Shown here in pieces: positions 20,949 through 31,036 of a stretch of 64,000 nt of DNA. The first letter of the stretch is position 1. Each line of letters starts with the position of its first letter. The stretch is from Dipteris shenzhenensis (taxonomy: Eukaryota > Polypodiophyta > Polypodiopsida > Gleicheniales), in the NCBI GenBank assembly GCA_047967505.1, contig CM106539.1; one strand, given 5' to 3'. The notes under the pieces were generated by a model. It made no database searches and had not been told where the DNA came from. It saw only the letters and a program-made list of their open reading frames with translations. The position numbers were made by a program, and so were the translations under genes.

Positions 20949-23900
20949 AAGTGCTTCCTCTTCTTTCCATTTAATATTTTTGTTATTTGCATTGGCCTGC
21001 AGCTAGCGCCTTAAGCGCTAGCTGCAGTGATGGGCGTAGGAACCCTCTCTTCCCCTCTCTCTCTTTCCGTCTTCCCCCTTGTCTTTTTCTCATTTTTCCC
21101 CCTTCTCTTTTTTCCCTCTTCTCTTATTCTCTCTTTCCCCCTTCTCTCTTTCCCCCTCTCTCTTTTCCCTTCTCTCTTTCCTTTCCCTCTTATTCTCTAT
21201 TTCCTTTCCCTCTTATTCTCTTATGCTTATGCTTCTCTCATTCCCCCTTCTCTATTTCCCCCTTCTCTCATTCGCATAAGCTCTTTTTCTGCATGAGCAT
21301 AAGCTCCTTCTCTATTTCCGCATGAGCATGAGCTTATGCGTAAGTTTCCGCATGAGCTTATGCTTCTCTCATTCTCTTTTTCCGCATAAGCTCTTTCTCT
21401 TTTTCCGCATAAGCTCTTTCTCTTTCTCTTTTGCGTGAGCATATGCGGAAACATGAGCATAAGCTCATGCTCACCCATGAGCATAAGCATAAGCTCATGC
21501 GGAAAAAGAGAAGGAGCTTATGCGGAAATAGAGAATGAGTTAAGCTTATGCATCTCTCATTCTCTTTTTCTGCATGAGCATAAGCATAAGCTCTTTCTCT
21601 TTTTCCGCATGAGCATAAGCTCCTTCTCTTTTTCCCCATGAGCATAAGCATGAGCTTATGCTTATGGTTATGCTTAAGCATAAGCATAAGCATAAGCTCA
21701 TGCTTATGCTCATGCATGAGCATAAGCATAAGCATAAGCTCTTTCTCTTTCTCTTTTGCATGAGCATATGCGGAAATAGAGAATGAGAGAAGCTTATGCT
21801 TCTCTCATTCTCTATTTTCGCATATGCGAAAACATGAGCATAAGCTCATGCTCACCCATGAGCATAAGCATAAGCTCATGCGGAAAAAGAGAAGGAGCTT
21901 ATGCGGAAATAGAGAATGAGTTTCCGCATAAGCTTCTCTCCTTCTCTTTTTTTGCATAAGCTCCTTCTCTTTTTCCGCTTATGCTCATGCATGAGCATGA
22001 GCTTATGCGTAAGTTTCCGCATGAGCTTATGCGGAAATAGAGAATGAGAGAAGCTTATGCTTCTCTCATTCTCTTTTTCCGCATAAGATCCTTCTCTTTT
22101 TCTGCATGAGCATAAGCTCCTTCTCTTTTTCCGCATGAGCATAAGCATGAGCTTATGCTTATGGTTATGCTTAAGCATAAGCATAAGCATAAGCTCATGC
22201 TTATGCTCATGCATGAGCATAAGCATAAGCATAAGCTCTTTCTCTTTCTCTTTTGCGTGAGCATATGCGGAAATAGAGAATGAGAGAAGCTTATGCTTCT
22301 CTCATTCTCTATTTCCGCATATGCGGAAACATGAGCATAAGCTCATGCTCACCCATGAGCATAAGCATAAGCTCATGCGGAAAAAGAGAAGGAGCTTATG
22401 CGAAAATAGAGAATGAGTTAAGCTTATGCTTCTCTCATTCTCTTTTTCCGCATGAGCATAAGCATAAGCTCTTTCTCTTTTTCCGCATGAGCATAAGCTC
22501 CTTTTGCTTATGCTCATGCATGAGCATAAGCATAAGCATAAGCTCTTTCTCTTTCTCTTTTGCGTGAGCATATGCGGAAACATGATTATAAGCTCATGCT
22601 CACCCATGAGCATAAGCATAAGCTCATGCGGAAAAAGAGAAGGAGCTTATGCGGAAATAGAGAATGAGTTTCCGCATAAGCTTCTCTCCTTCTCTTTTTC
22701 TGCATAAGCTCCTTCTCTTTTTCCGCTTATGCTCATGCATGAGCATGAGCTTATGCGTAAGTTTCCGCATGAGCTTATGCGGAAATAGAGAATGAGAGAA
22801 GCTTATGCTTCTCTCATTCTCTTTTTCTGCATAAGCTCCTTCTCTTTTTCCACATGAGCATAAGCTCCTTCTCTTTTTCCGCATGAGCATAAGCATGAGC
22901 TTATGCTTATGGTTATGCTTAAGCATAAGCTCTTTCTCTTTCTCTTTTGCGTGAGCATATGCGGAAACATGAGCATAAGCTCATGCTCACCCATGAGCAT
23001 AAGCATAAGCTCATGCGGAAAAAGAGAAGGAGCTTATGCGGAAATAGAGAATGAGTTTCCGCATAAGCTTCTCTCCTTCTCTTTTTCTGCATAAGCTCCT
23101 TCTCTTTTTCCGCTTATGCTCATGCATGAGCATGAGCTTATGCGTAAGTTTCCGCATAAGCTCCTTCTCTTTTTCCGCATGAGCATAAGCATAAGCATAA
23201 GCTCATGCTTATGCTCATGCATGAGCATGAGCTTATGCTTAAGTTTCCGCATGAGCTTATGCGGAAATAGAGAATGAGAGAAGCTTATGCTTCTCTCATT
23301 CTCTTTTTCCGCATAAGCTCTTTCTCTTTTTCCACATGAGCATAAGCTCCTTCTCTTTTTTCGCATGAGCATAAGCATGAGCTTATGCTTATGCTTATGC
23401 TTAAGCATAAGCTCATGCTTATGCTCATGCATGAGCATGAGCTTATGCTTAAGTTTCTGCATGAGCTTATGCGGAAATAGAGAATGAGAGAAGCTTATGC
23501 TTCTCTCATTCTCTTTTTCTGCATAAGCTCCTTCTCTTTTTCCGCATGAGCATAAGCTCATGCTTATGCTCATGCATGAGCATAAGCATAAGCATAAGCT
23601 CATGCTTATGCTCATGCATGAGCATGAGCTTATGCGTAAGTTTCCGCATAAGCTTATGCGGAAATAGAGAATGAGAGAAGCTTATGCTTCTCTCATTCTC
23701 TTTTTCCGCATAAGCTCTTTCTCTTTCTCTTTTGCGTGAGCATATGCAGAAATAGAGAATGAGAGAAGCTTATGCTTCTCTCATTCTCTATTTCCGCATA
23801 TGCGAAAACATGAGCATAAGCTCATGCTCACCCATGAGCATAAGCATAAGCTCATGCGGAAAAAGAGAAGGAGCTTATGCGGAAATAGAGAATGAGTTTC

Positions 23901-24434
23901 CGCATAAGCTTCTCTCCTTCTCTTTTTCTGCATAAGCTCCTTCTCTTTTTCCGCATGAGCATAAGCATGCGGAAACTCATTCTCTATTTTATGCATAAGC
24001 TCCTTCTCTATTTCCGATGCCTATGCTTAAGCATAAGCTCATGCTTATGCTCATGCATGTGCATGAGCTTATGCTTAAGTTTCCGCATAAGCTCATGCTT
24101 ATGCGTGAGCTTATGCGGAAATAGAGAATGAGAGAAGCATAAGCTCATTCTCTATTTCTGCATAAGCTCATTCTCTATTTCCCACTCTATTTCCCCCTTC
24201 TCTCATTTCCCCCTTCTCTCCTTCTCTATTTTCCCTCATCTCTTTCCCCTTCTCTATTTCCCCCTTCTCTCATTCTCTATTTCCTCATTCTCATTCTTTT
24301 CTTTCCTTTACATCTTCTTTCCCTCTTCTTTCCCTCTTTCCTTTCCCTCTTCTTTCTTCTTGCCTATGCCTATGCCTATGAGAATGCTCATGTTTGTTTT
24401 TTGTTTTCTGTTTTCGTGTTTGTGTCTATGTTAG
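20949..24434 (+). other. Inferred 3.5-kb leader intron of the tnpA-type gene
   Basis: A GTAAGT donor and a pyrimidine-rich TGTCTATGTTAG acceptor bracket the palindromic array. The acceptor falls just before ATGGGATCAC, the start of the frame. This is an inference from splice signals; no transcript is available. Confidence 0.55.
21210..24140. repeat. Palindromic compound array (GCATAAGC / GAGCATAAGCT / CTTTTTCCGCATGAG)
   Basis: About 2.9 kb is built from a few short words and their reverse complements: 'gcataagc', 'ctcatgc', 'ttctctttttccgc' and 'gaaatagagaatgag'. A longer module containing 'catgctcacccatgagcat' appears at about 21455, 21840, 22335, 22585, 22975 and 23815. The perfect palindrome GCTCATGCATGAGC with extended arms recurs at least nine times (for example near 21710, 21985, 22205, 22515, 22735, 23120, 23210, 23570). 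Because the words lack stop codons, several frames stay open on both strands, but the encoded Met-Leu/Ser-rich or His-Lys repeats are a by-product. Confidence 0.92.
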
Positions 24435-24436
24435 AC

Positions 24437-26015
24437 ATGGGATCACGTTGCTCATCCGACGAGTACGGACAGCCTCGCAGGAGGAGAGCTCACGATCTAT
24501 ATGCTCCAGAGGACTTTGATTCCTCTCAGGCGACTACCCCGAGGAGTACCCCTGGTCCGACTCCTCTCGGTCCTAGCACTGTGACTACCCCTGGTCTGAC
24601 CCCTCTTCCACGTAGCACTGCGACTACCCCTCAGGGGACTCCTTTGCTAGCTGCGCATGGCTTTGTCGGGACTCCCGACGAGTTTGTAGCGCAGATGAGC
24701 GATGAGGAGGCAGCGAGATTCTTCTCTCTGCTCTCTCAGAGGACCTCCGCAATTCCTTCCCCTACACCGACGGGTGGACGTACTGCCCAGCCATCCCCTC
24801 GCGCCCCTTCGACCGCGGGATCATCACCTACGCATGCCTCCCGCAAGGGAAGGAAGAGTAGGATGGGCGGCTCATGTTGTGCTGACTCAGGAGATGTAGA
24901 CGAGTCAGCACACTCACGCTCCTTTAGGTCTCCACTTGGTCCGGAGACACAATATCAGTCAGATCCCTTTCCCTCTCCTACTCCCACAGCTACTCCTCGA
25001 TTCGAAAGCGGTCGCGCAGCTTCCACTCCTTCAGACTCTGCTACTGTCAGTCCCCCTTACTCATCAGGGGATCTCTCCTATCAAATCACATCTGCCGGAG
25101 AGATAATAGAAGACAAAAAGGGCAAAGCAGTGATGGCCGCCATGAGGAGGTTGATGAGTCATCACTTCAAGAGCGGCATAAATATCGATTGGCGGTATCA
25201 AGATGCCCAAAAGAAGCAGGCGGTGATCGATGAGTTAAAACAAAGATATCCTAATCCGCCAAATGTGGAGTTTAATAACAATTATATGCTCGAGCGCATG
25301 GGTTTGGTCCTAAAGCATCGCAGATCAACCTTGCGTACTTCCATTACAAAGGGGTTGGCTAAACCCAGCTGGGCAGACAAAGCTGATTGGAAGTACTTCA
25401 AGAAGCAACATAGGGACCATCCCGAAATGTTCGAGGGTCAGAGGAGGGCTGCGAAGAGACGGCTGGACATCGTAGGTACTTCACACTTTGGTGCAGGCGG
25501 ATGGTATGCGTTCGAGGCAACCGTGGTAAGTCTACTTCTTCCCATTTAATGTATTGTTCTATTTGTTTTACTTACATATTACATGCACTTTAGCTAACTC
25601 TAACTCTCATAAATTGGATCCACAGCAAGCTGCGATGGGTCGTCTTCCTACGGATGCAGAGACGCGGCGCGCATTTCGGATAGGAACAAAGCCGTGGTTC
25701 ATTGAGCAAGAGGCAATGGGAGCGATAGTCGATTGGGCTGAGGTGGCTGCTCGCACGGTATAAGTTTACTCCTACTTGTAATCTCACCTTTTAATTTAAG
25801 TTCCAATCTAATTTTCGATTTATATGGTTCACTCTTAGGGTCAAAGCTCAAGCGTCCCATCATCAGAGACGAGCGATCAACAGGGGCAAGGATCGGACGC
25901 AGGTGCCGGACGAGGGAGAAGACGCAGGTGTCGGGGACGAGGGAGAAGACGCAGGTGTCGAGGACCAAGGAACAGGCCAACAAGACGATTCGGATTCGGA
26001 TTCGGATTCGGATGA
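24437..26015 (+). CDS. CACTA tnpA-type protein with Transposase_24-like domain
   Basis: This is the likely DNA-binding partner of the tnp2 transposase. Exons are 24437-25525, 25626-25757 and 25839-26015, with introns of 100 and 81 bp that preserve frame. The start is the ATG two bases after a good acceptor. Residues 1 to about 220 are a low-complexity Ser/Thr/Pro-rich region with 'TTPRSTPGPTPLG'-like repeats. Residues about 225-360 match the plant En/Spm Ptta/Transposase_24 pattern ('MAAMRRLMSHHFKSGINIDW', 'LKHRRSTLRTSITKG', 'WKYFKKQHRDHPEMFE'). Exon 3 starts with a Ser/Gln-rich stretch. Its open frame ends at TGA 26013 with an Arg- and Phe-Gly-rich tail, while the frame next to it reads acidic Glu-Asp and Ser-Asp repeats to TAG 26017. 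This points to a 2-bp loss in the first copy of a short repeat near 25900. Confidence 0.78.
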
Positions 26016-26219
26016 GTAGTGGTAGTAGCATTTTGTATATCCACTCATTTGAGCAATTTTGTATCGCCCTTTCACAGGGTAATTTTGTTACAAACACAGT
26101 TGTATATGTATATGCATTTCTTCCTCATCGTTCACAAGAACAATTTTGTATCACCTTGCAAGCAAGGGAAATTTTGTTATAAAAAAATTTCTTTTGTAAT
26201 TACAAAAAAAAAAAAGGAT

Positions 26220-26268
26220 TAGTGGGGCTAAACAGGGCCAAAAGGAAGCCCTGTTTAGCCCCACTAAC
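26220..26268. terminator. 20-bp perfect hairpin between A- and T-runs, 3' of tnpA-type gene
   Basis: TTAGTGGGGCTAAACAGGGC (26220-26239) and its exact complement (26249-26268) surround a 9-nt loop. Twelve A precede the left arm and eight T follow the right arm. It lies about 200 bp past the stop codon, so it could act in 3'-end formation or be a leftover of a small inserted inverted repeat. The structure is certain and the role is not. Confidence 0.6.
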
Positions 26269-26289
26269 CCTTTTTTTTTACTTCTGTTA

Positions 26290-26427
26290 ATCGTCGCTAT
26301 ATAGCGACGTTTACCAGTGTCGCTATATAGCGACGATTAACAGTGTCGCTATATAGCGACGTTTTCATCGTCGCTATATAGCGACGATTAACAGAGTCAC
26401 TATATAGCGACGGTTTATAGCGACGCT
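26290..26427. repeat. CACTA right subterminal palindromes
   Basis: Five copies of (C)GTCGCTATATAGCGACG plus a partial copy, spaced about 25 bp apart, lie 115-250 bp from the right end. They match the left subterminal and central sets. Confidence 0.88.
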
Positions 26428-26541
26428 CCTTTTCCGACGATTTTAACGACTTTTATAGCAACCTTTGTGCCCGTGAAAAAAAAAATTTTAATGTAAAAAG
26501 CGTCGGTATTTCCGTCGGAAAATGGCCTATGCCTTGTAGTG

Positions 26542-26544
26542 CAT
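26542..26544. repeat. CACTA target-site duplication CAT, right copy
   Basis: Partner of 15480-15482. Three base pairs is the normal CACTA duplication length. Confidence 0.88.
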
Positions 26545-28289
26545 GTCTTTTGGAGTGTACCCAGATTGAGTTGTACACTCAATTTGAAAAGGCGCACACT
26601 CACTCCATATTGTGTGCATGAGATGGCGATACTTTGTACCACTCCCTTGATTATGTAGAGGGGAGTTGTACGGTGTGTGGTCACTTTGCTAGAGTGCCAC
26701 CAGTTCCGCTAGATGTCAGTGATGTGGAGATTGTGCATTGGTAGCAGTATGAGTACATCACATTGACATTAGATGGTGGTGCATAGTCTAGGAGGTTGCA
26801 ACTTGTGGAGTAGCAGACTCCACGTGTTGCTTTCATTCATACTTTTCGAGGGAAGTTGTACCACTACATACAGCACTCCCACACTATGAAGTGGGAGGAT
26901 CGATAGTTCCGTGCTTGCTTGAGCACATTTCCCATAGGGGTGGTTTTCTCAGTGGTGGAGTTTGTGGTGAACTATACCTTTGCACCACAGCATGAGATCC
27001 AATCAGAGTATTATTTTTCCGAATAGGTGACATGTGAACGAGTATTGTTCTTACTTGTGTTTTCTTGTGCATTTAATTTATTTCTTTCCATCATCCTCAT
27101 TGTCTTTTATGTGCCATCTTGTAGCTGGCTATATTTGTGCATATTAGCTATCATCATGCAAAGGCTTAGGTGGATGGCATTGATAGAACCATGGACTTGC
27201 ACATCATTATGCAGGAGTATCACTTCTACATTAGTGATGATCGCTCGCATGATGCCCATTTTGTGTAGCATTGTTTTACTCTCCATGATAGTTTCTTGAG
27301 GGATCGGGGTGTGACATGGTAGTGGCACTAGCTTTGGTCTGACGGTTGTGGTGGTGAGTTCAAGTCTGCTAGGCAGTCTTATTAGTTCTACAAATGGCAC
27401 CGTGAGAGGGGCATTTTGGTGATGTGGAGCTACTTTGAGACATGGCATGATAAAGGAGAGAGGTGCTTGCGTGAGGTGTTCTTTGCACGACGACACCAAT
27501 TGCATCATAGTGCCACTTGCTTTTTGGTGTACCCAGCACTTAGGCACTAGTGCATTGTCCTCGTATGAGTTGCATGATGACAAGGTGGTCATATGGTTTT
27601 TCTAGTGTGTGGACATAGGGAGCATTGATCGGTCTAGTCCTTTTGATTGTCATACCGTGCTTGGCACTCTTGATTTACATTCTATCAGGAGCACAGGCGA
27701 CTCAGACCCCGTGATCTTTTCTCGATGCTTTGCATGTTTTTGCTCAACATGCATCCATGTTGATTGTTCCATGGTGCCATGGGCCAATCCATGGATGCAA
27801 TGCATACTTTCCCCCATCCAGCCCTAGGAGGTGGTACATGACGATTAGGACGCAAGGTTCAGTTCTAGCATATATTACGACCAGTTAATAGATCTCTTAC
27901 GTATTGATGATATCTTCACAGTCATTGCTCAAGAGGGAAATGCTGAGCACGTGGATTACTATCTATTGAGATGCTCTATGGTGAAGAGTGTGCTCAACCA
28001 GAATGTAGTGTATGGGCATGAGATCCATTTTGATTCTCACAGCATGATTATAGCAGCTAGGTACTACTTTGAGCAGGTACAGAGGCGTGGTCACTTCTTC
28101 GAGTATCAGGAGTACATGGGAGATCCTGAGGTGTACATGTATTCCCATCTTGTTGTTGTGATCAGGGTTCAGTTGACTCACGTTCATAGCCACAAGATGA
28201 CATCCACTCCTCGATGGCGCCTTGCTCTTGAGGATCAGGAGAGCATACTTGCAACAACTATTGGCATGAGACTAGACCCTAAGGAGTAG
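26542..28289 (+). pseudogene. Element B transposase, second part, C-to-T decayed
   Basis: This resumes exactly where the first part stopped. A deletion removes the region equivalent to about 10790-10600 of element A. The Cys motif 'CTVCGHFA' (about 26665), the first catalytic block (here 'VVEFVVNYTF', with Asp changed to Glu), the intron 27027-27124 and 'SDGCGGEFKS' (about 27337) follow. The rest runs to 'IGMRLDPKE' with the TAG at 28287. It has many TAG/TGA codons where element A has CAG or CGA, for example in 'WEDR*FRACL'. It is certainly non-functional. Confidence 0.82.
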
Positions 28290-28480
28290 TTTAGGGTGTA
28301 TCATTGTATTGGGGGTTGCTAGTTTATTACATGTCATTGTATTGGAGATTTATAGTCTCACATTGTGAGCACACCATTGTATTTTGCATGGACTTTTTTT
28401 ATGCATTTCACTGTATACAACATGATTGGTTTTATACAGTGTCATGCACATCTTGTATTTGACTCTATTTTATTCATGCA

Positions 28481-29800
28481 AGTCATAAACCCTATGCTTT
28501 CCATGCTCTTGCAAGTTTTGAGTCCAATCTGACACCGTATGTGGGCACAGCAAGGTCAGAGGGCCCATTTTCACCTTATGCACCTCGTTGCATCTATGAA
28601 GGAGCAAAATAAGGAATGGGTCATTAGAATTTGCATGTCTGTGAGTCTAATCGAGCTCAAAACTTGCACAAGTCCTAAACCCTATGGGTTCTATGCTCTT
28701 GCAAAATTTGAGTTCCATCTGACACTGTATGTGGGCACAGCAAGGTCAGAGGTCCCATTTTCACCCTATGCACCTCATTGCATCTGCGAAGGAGAAAAAT
28801 ATGGAATGGGTCATTAGGATTTGCATGTCCATGTGTCCGATTGGGCTCAAAATTTGCACAAGTCCTAAGCCTTATGGTTTCCATGCTCTTGCAAAGTTTT
28901 AGTCCCATTTGACATTGTATGTGGGCACCGCGAGGTCAAAGGGCCCATTTTCACCCTATGCGCCTCGTTGCATCTGTGAAGGAGCAAAATAAGGAATGGG
29001 TCATTGGGATTTGCATGTCCATGTGTCCGATCAGGCTCAAAATTTTTAGAGGTCCTAAACCCAATGGGTTCCATGCTCTTGAAAAGTTTGAGTCGCATCT
29101 GACACCAAATGTGGGCACGGCGAGGTCAGAGGGCCCATTTTCACCCTATGCACCTCATTGCATCAATGAAGGAGCAAAATAAGGAATGGGTCATTAGGAT
29201 TTCCATGTCCATGTGTCCGATCGGGCTCAAAATTTTCATAGGTCCTAAACCCTATGGGTTTCATGCTCTTGCAAAGTTTGAGTCTCATCTGACATCGTAT
29301 GTGGTCACAACGAGGTTAGAGGACCCATTTTCACCCTATGTACCTCGTTGCATCTATGAAGGAGAAAAATATGGAATGGGTCATTAGTATTTGCATGTCC
29401 ATGTGTCTGATTGGGCCCAAATATTTCATAGGTCCTAAACCCTATGGTTTCCATGCTCTTGCAAAGTTTGAGTCCCATCCGACATTGGATGTGGGCACGG
29501 CGAGGTCAGAGGGCCCATTTTCACCCTATGCACCTCGTTGCATCAAAGAAGGAGCAAAATAAGGAATGGGTCATTAGGATTTGTATCTCCATGTGTCCAA
29601 TCGGGCTCAAAGTTTGCACAGGTCCTAAACCCTATGGTTTCCATGCTCTTGCAAAGTTTGAGTCCCATTCGACTCTTGATGTGGGCATGGTGAGGTCAGA
29701 GGTCCCATTTTCACCAACATATATACATGGGTCATCGGGACTTGCATGTCCATGTGTTCAATCATGTCCATGTGTCCGATTGGGCTCAAAACTAGCTTAC
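28481..29800. repeat. 190-bp satellite, seven units
   Basis: The word 'gtcctaaaccctatgg' starts units at 28481, 28671, 28861, 29051, 29241, 29431 and 29621, an exact 190-bp period each time. Units share 'gtgggcac', 'aggtcagaggg', 'cccattttcaccctatgc' and 'gaatgggtcatta'. Divergence between units is a few to about 15 percent by eye. Each unit holds one telomere-like CCTAAACCCTA. The array begins just 3' of element B's transposase. The last unit degrades after about 29710. Confidence 0.93.
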
Positions 29801-30849
29801 ACGCACATGTTTCAATGGGTCATTTTAAAAAAGGATCACATTGGAGAACAATGCAAGCCACCCTTGGTCTATTCTTCTAAATGACATCAAAACAACGTTA
29901 ACTTATTTAGTTGTAATAATGAGCAACACTATGTGAATATTTTAATTATTATTTAATAACCTATTTAAATAAAGCTAGAAATACTGTTTTGGGGAGTGGC
30001 ATCCCAAAACTAATTTATTTGTCTTTAATAATACTAAAAATATAGGTGGAATGGTAGAATTTCATCAAGTTGAACTCTCATTTGAAGAGTTGTTATGGGT
30101 CTTTCTTTTTGTTGTTTCGAGGACACTTGAGTGTTTTGTGCATTGCTTTGCCCATTTTGTGCACTAAGACAGGCGAAGAGGAGATAGATGAAAGTGAGCA
30201 TGGAGTGTATGGGTCCCTATGACATGTCACATGAGGCTAGAGTGTGGACCATTAACAGTATAGAGTCCCTATGACTAATAATATGATATTATTAGTGTGG
30301 ACCATTAAAAGTATAGAGTCTAGAACATTAGCAAAATAGTTGTCTCACAAGATAAACATATCAATCTATTGGAACAATTTGTTTATCGAAAGCCAAACAT
30401 CTAGCTTGTTGTCCAAAACTTAATTTTAAAGAGCGTTGTAGTCATGGTGGTCCTTGTACCATAAGTGTTGATGGTGTAGATACAATTGAGGACAAACATA
30501 TGTATATAAATTACCTTTGTCTCAAATTCAAATATTTAACTTCGTAAAGCATGTATACACATTGTGGTACACCTAGTTAAAACAATATTATTCTCTACCT
30601 ATGGTTCTTGATGGTTGTTAAATCCCCTTTAGCATATATACACCCTTAAACTACTTGCAATGCAATGAGTGCTTTGATGGTTCGTATTTCTTCTATCCCT
30701 TCTATTGTACAATACAAATTCATGGCATATAATGCATTCAAGGCCTAGCCCCAAATCCCACTTCTTTTCTCAATCATTCATAACAAATTTTTCTTTAAGG
30801 TGTTTGAATTAAATCCATTGCATTATTCACATTTTATGCGAGATAAGAT

Positions 30850-30885
<36 letters not shown>

Positions 30886-31036
30886 CATGATAAACAAAGA
30901 TACAATATAATCACATGCTGAAAATAACATAACCACCATAATCATCACATATCGTGCAACACGCATGTCATCTACAGTCATCAATCATCATCATCAATGT
31001 ATATACAGCATCATCAAAGTAGATAACCCATAGTAC
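29801..31036. other. Unassigned AT-rich DNA with a (GA)n tract
   Basis: No gene is recognised. A (GA) microsatellite lies at about 30852-30882. The remainder is AT-rich and without clear repeats. Confidence 0.5.

Larger units (their letters stand above)
15483..26541. mobile_element. Full-length CACTA (En/Spm) DNA transposon
   Basis: The element starts CACTACTACACAC at 15483 and ends ...GCCTTGTAGTG at 26541, the CACTA terminus in inverted orientation. It is flanked by 3-bp CAT duplications (15480-15482, 26542-26544). It is 11,059 bp long and sits inside the transposase frame of element B. It encodes a minus-strand tnp2-type transposase (19940-15913) and a plus-strand tnpA/Transposase_24-type gene (24437-26015), transcribed divergently. 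A palindrome family CGTCGCTATATAGCGACG lies at both ends and in the centre. A 3-kb palindromic array fills the inferred leader intron of the plus-strand gene. Confidence 0.93.
14757..28480 (+). mobile_element. Element B: 5'-truncated relative of element A, split by a CACTA
   Basis: Plus-strand pieces at 14757-15482 and 26542-28289 align in order with the element A transposase. They join seamlessly at the CAT duplication: '...gagcatggtgcat' then 'gtcttttggagtgtacccag'. Similarity to element A begins inside the Pro-rich region, so the TIR and N-terminus are missing on the left. On the right, similarity continues about 190 bp past the stop codon into the presumed 3' flank and then gives way to the 190-bp satellite. 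No TIR was found for B. Confidence 0.8.

Noticed and set aside
21210-24140. Many open frames of 60-190 codons on both strands
   Set aside because: They come from a low-complexity palindromic array lacking stop words. Frames overlap on both strands and encode simple Met-Leu, His-Lys or Ser-Ile-Ser repeats.
28481-29800. CRISPR-like array
   Set aside because: Units are 190 bp and similar over their whole length, with no unique spacers and no cas genes. It is a plain satellite.
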